A stretch of 64,000 nucleotides of DNA. It comes from Megalonaias nervosa (taxonomy: Eukaryota > Mollusca > Bivalvia > Unionida > Unionidae). The notes beneath the pieces were generated by a model. That model did not search any database and was not told where the DNA came from. It saw only the letters and a program-made list of their open reading frames with translations. Within the stretch, counting starts at the first letter, position 1. The number at the start of each line of letters is the position of its first letter. A program made the position numbers and the translations under genes. Where the stretch lies: contig JAECUM010016682.1 of NCBI GenBank assembly GCA_016617855.1, positions 1-64,000 of the forward strand. The letters are read 5' to 3'. This document shows, one piece after another, positions 61,353 through 64,000 of the stretch.

Positions 61353-61604
61353 TTGCTTTTGTTGCTGTAGGGTTTAACGCCATTTTTCAGCACAAGATAG
61401 GCTATACATGGCGGCCAGTATAACTGGTGGAGGAAGAACCCTGGAAAACTCCGGGAAGAACCACCGACCCACGAAAAGCTACTGGCAAGCTTTCTCACGT
61501 ACCCACGTTAGCCGAGCTTGAGACTCGAACCCACGCAGACAGAGGTGAGATGGCAATGATCCGGAACGGTGAGCGCTTTAGACCACTCGGCCACTCGGGG
61601 CCCC
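61353..61604 (-). mobile_element. tRNA-derived SINE (family 1), full length
   Basis: Flanked by a perfect 13-bp direct repeat, TCAACAAGAAGGG (61340-61352, 61605-61617), the target duplication of LINE-driven retroposition. On the minus strand it starts GGGGCCCCGAGTGGCCGAGT (A-box region) and has the B box GGGTTCGAGTC. The long variable arm suggests a Leu/Ser tRNA ancestor. The body has AAGCTTGCCAGTAG and GGTGGTTCTTCC, and the tail ends CAGCAACAAAAGCAA. Confidence 0.9.
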
Positions 61605-61617
61605 TCAACAAGAAGGG

Positions 61618-62130
61618 ACTGGGCCGATACCGTTTATGTCGCCATGATGGCAGATGTGATCAGTTGTACTGGCGAAATGTGCCTTGAAATCATGAATTGA
61701 CTGGGCTAAGGTGGTGTAGTTAAAATAGTTCCCTGTGTTAGGGGATAGTTGTATAGTTTCTACGGCGTGAACTGCGGACGGTAGGGAAAGTTGATGAAGA
61801 GAAACTATGCAGATGTGCGGTTGATAGATATTTGGCAAGTTGTGAGACCTGTGGTCTTGCATTGATTAGAGTAAAATTTATGTATAAAATGGACACGTTG
61901 GACGTTCTGATTTACAACTGAAGTTGTATAGAAGTCTTTGGAAATTTGGGGTAAACTTACGACTTCTAGCGGAATCGCGCCAAAGTTTGACACCGCTCGG
62001 TCAAGCAAATACCCCTGGCTTGTAACAATATTAACTTGTTTATCTCCTTGCAATTTAAATCTTTAGATATATTCAGATCTGCTACAATTAATTTGGATGA
62101 TATATATTTTTGGATCTATTGATATAAAGA
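61618..62130. other. No gene recognised
   Basis: No feature noticed apart from AT-rich DNA. Confidence 0.45.
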
Positions 62131-62132
62131 GC

Positions 62133-62152
62133 AATAATAATAATAATAATAA

Positions 62153-62183
<31 letters not shown>

Positions 62184-62186
62184 AAT
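62133..62186. repeat. (AAT)n(AAG)n microsatellite
   Basis: AAT units change to AAG units. It abuts the start of the LINE remnant. Confidence 0.85.
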
Positions 62187-62892
62187 GCATGCACGAAAAA
62201 TTTATACGATTTTATACCAGATGATACTTTAAAATTTGTATTTGGAAATGATATTGATTATGGAAACGATGCAGAGAAAACCAGTGTAATACATTTGGAA
62301 TATCTCTGATAGATATGTATAGAGTATACGACATGCATATTATGAATGGCAGATTGCGTGATGGTGTTGCTGGCAATTTTACATGCATAACTTATGATGG
62401 GAAAGGAGACGTGGATTACATTATATGTTCTTCAGATGTATTTGATTTGGTGACAAATTTTGGAGTTGGGGAATAAGACTAATCTTCACATTTTCCAATG
62501 TACTGCTCGTTGAAAGTGATAATAACAGAGACAACATGGGAAGAATTACAAAAATTTTAAATAGATAATGTGTGCAATTGGAGTAATTTTAATCTTAAAA
62601 ATTACCATAGGGAAGCTTTCACATAACTATTTAAGGAATGCTTTCTGGTAACGAAGGAACATATAATTAATCTGCTAAATACAAATATCGATGATTCTTT
62701 GAAACAATTTACCTCTTTGTATAAAGATGCGCCTTCCCATCATGAAGAAAAAAGTAATTAAAGTAACTTTCCCATTATGATGAAAAAAGTAATTAAAGTA
62801 AATTCCAACCTAAAACGCATATGCAATCATCGTGATGGGTCAGGCTATGTGAAAAGTCAAAACAAGAAAAATATGTACGATTACGTAGATTC

Positions 62893-62926
<34 letters not shown>

Positions 62927-62933
62927 TGCGTGC

Positions 62934-62981
<48 letters not shown>

Positions 62982-64000
62982 TTTTGGATTTTGGATTTTA
63001 ACGTAGCTTTAACAATTTTCCAGTCATATAGCTACGATATCTGCAGTGTGACAGTTTATCGTGATGTCTAGCATTGGGGCATCATGCAGAGACATGAAAC
63101 ATCATGTCCAACTCAATCACATCATCTTGACACCAGTCCTAAGACTAACCTCTTAAGTGAGTCAGCTGCTAGCTCCCTTTTTGTAAGTCTTTGTTATGAC
63201 TCGGCTGGGGTTCGAACCCGCGGCCTCGCACATCCGAGACAGACGCTCTAACCACTTTGGCTACAGGAGCGTCTAGATTCCGGCTGAATAGTTCCAGCAC
63301 AGATCTGAGGGTATACAGGTAGTTCAAGAAAAGTTTTAGATCATTGTGTAGGTTAAAGAAAAACTACTATCAGAGAGATGAAAGGGAGAAACTAATAAAG
63401 TACAGAACAGACCCACGTTTGTTTTGTAACATTTGAAAATAACAACCTTTAGAAAGAACACAGACATTATCTCAAAAATGGTTAGGCATGAGCATTTTAA
63501 AAATCTCATATAATATGAAAACCCTGTAGAGAGTAATCTTGATAATGATGATGATGATGATACTGTCGTACCGGAAACTGACAATAACTTAGATGACATA
63601 GTAACAGATCAAGATATCATAACCAGTTTAAATTCAATGAAAAACAAAACTCCTGGACCAGATGTGATTCCAATTATATCTTACCAACTGACAACTTACC
63701 ATTCCTATACTCTCTTTTTAATGGAATATTTGATTCTGGTAACTTTCCCAATGAATGGGCTAAAAGCATTATTTGCCAATATATAAGAATTGGAGCAGTG
63801 ATGACCCTAATAATTATCGAGGTACATCCCAAATTAATACACCATGAAAAGTTTTCACATGTCTTAAACAAAAGAATTTACTATTGGGCAGAGAAAAATA
63901 ATCTCACTGATGAATCACAGGCGGGTTTTGGAAAGATGTATAGCACTATTGACAACATGTTTAATTTACCAGCCTCAGCACAAAAGTACTTATCGCAAAA
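62187..64000 (+). pseudogene. L1-like LINE, interrupted, runs off right edge
   Basis: The endonuclease end reads MNGRLRDGVAGNFTC with DGKGDVDYIICS (about 62343-62440). A linker (KEHIINLLNTNIDDSLKQF near 62660) is followed by the SINE insertion. RT resumes with ITSLNSMKNKTPGPDVIP (about 63620-63675), then GIFDSGNFPNEWAKSIICQY and NNLTDESQAGFGKMYSTIDN near 63898-63955. Frameshifts separate the blocks. The catalytic RT box lies beyond the window. Confidence 0.75.
62898..63273 (-). mobile_element. full-length SINE (family 3) inside the LINE
   Basis: Bounded by TAGATTCAGGCT (62886-62897) and TAGATTCCGGCT (63274-63285), a 12-bp target duplication with one mismatch. On the minus strand the tRNA-like head has the A box TAGCCAAAGTGG and the B box GGTTCGAACCC. 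A body shared with 45278-45520 follows, then an AAATCC-rich 3' end and a (CA)n tail of about 80 bp. The head matches a pol III promoter perfectly, so the copy could be transcribed. Confidence 0.9.

Noticed and set aside
63200..63273. Functional tRNA gene (minus strand)
   Set aside because: A and B boxes are good, but it is continuous with a SINE body and tail inside a target duplication.

Overview
The window looks like non-genic, repeat-rich chromosome from an AT-rich invertebrate animal. The mix of tRNA-derived SINEs, Jockey-, CR1/L2- and L1/Tx1-like LINE fragments, a Gmr1-type gypsy element and very many microsatellites would suit a mollusc or another lophotrochozoan; this is inference, not proof. 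I found no convincing host gene, rRNA, functional tRNA or CRISPR array. Nearly all long or recognisable reading frames belong to mobile elements in various stages of decay.

Layout. 1.2-8.0 kb: a nearly complete Ty3/gypsy-class LTR retrotransposon inserted in a (CATA)n microsatellite. Its pol order is protease-integrase-RT-RNase H, the order of the Gmr1 clade. The integrase frame is intact, while gag and RT are broken. 8.2-11.4 kb: a SINE-like fragment, a 37-bp minisatellite, then unassigned DNA. 11.4-13.3 kb: an internally deleted hAT transposon with a perfect 8-bp target duplication. 15.4-16.3 kb: a solo LTR on the minus strand, related to the gypsy LTR. 19.1-20.7 kb: an endonuclease-bearing LINE fragment (minus), cut by a (GT)n array. 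20.8-30.6 kb: several MITE-like elements, 33-bp and 23-bp minisatellites, a degenerate longer-period repeat and a long inverted repeat.

32.134-35.905 kb is the highlight: a compact 3,772-bp element with about 268-bp terminal inverted repeats and 5-bp flanking direct repeats (AAACG). It carries a FtsK/HerA (A32)-type packaging ATPase, a zinc-ribbon plus parvovirus-VP1-like phospholipase A2 protein, a small double-zinc-cluster protein and a split, possibly PolB-like, long protein. The genes lie in two head-to-head pairs with 12 and 44 bp between starts and almost no spare DNA. The content points to the Polinton/Maverick-adintovirus lineage, but no integrase, major capsid protein or protease is visible. 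It may be a satellite-like or non-autonomous derivative.

36-64 kb: several copies of one Jockey-like LINE (38.3-40.5, 42.4-43.8, 53.9-54.0, 54.0-56.1 kb), an L1/Tx1-like fragment (57.3-58.4 kb), a CR1/L2-like fragment (58.6-59.9 kb) and another L1-like LINE running off the right edge. That last LINE is interrupted by a SINE with its own target duplication. Four tRNA-derived SINEs, many dinucleotide arrays and local tandem duplications fill the rest. Because the elements are nested, their relative ages can partly be read from the sequence.
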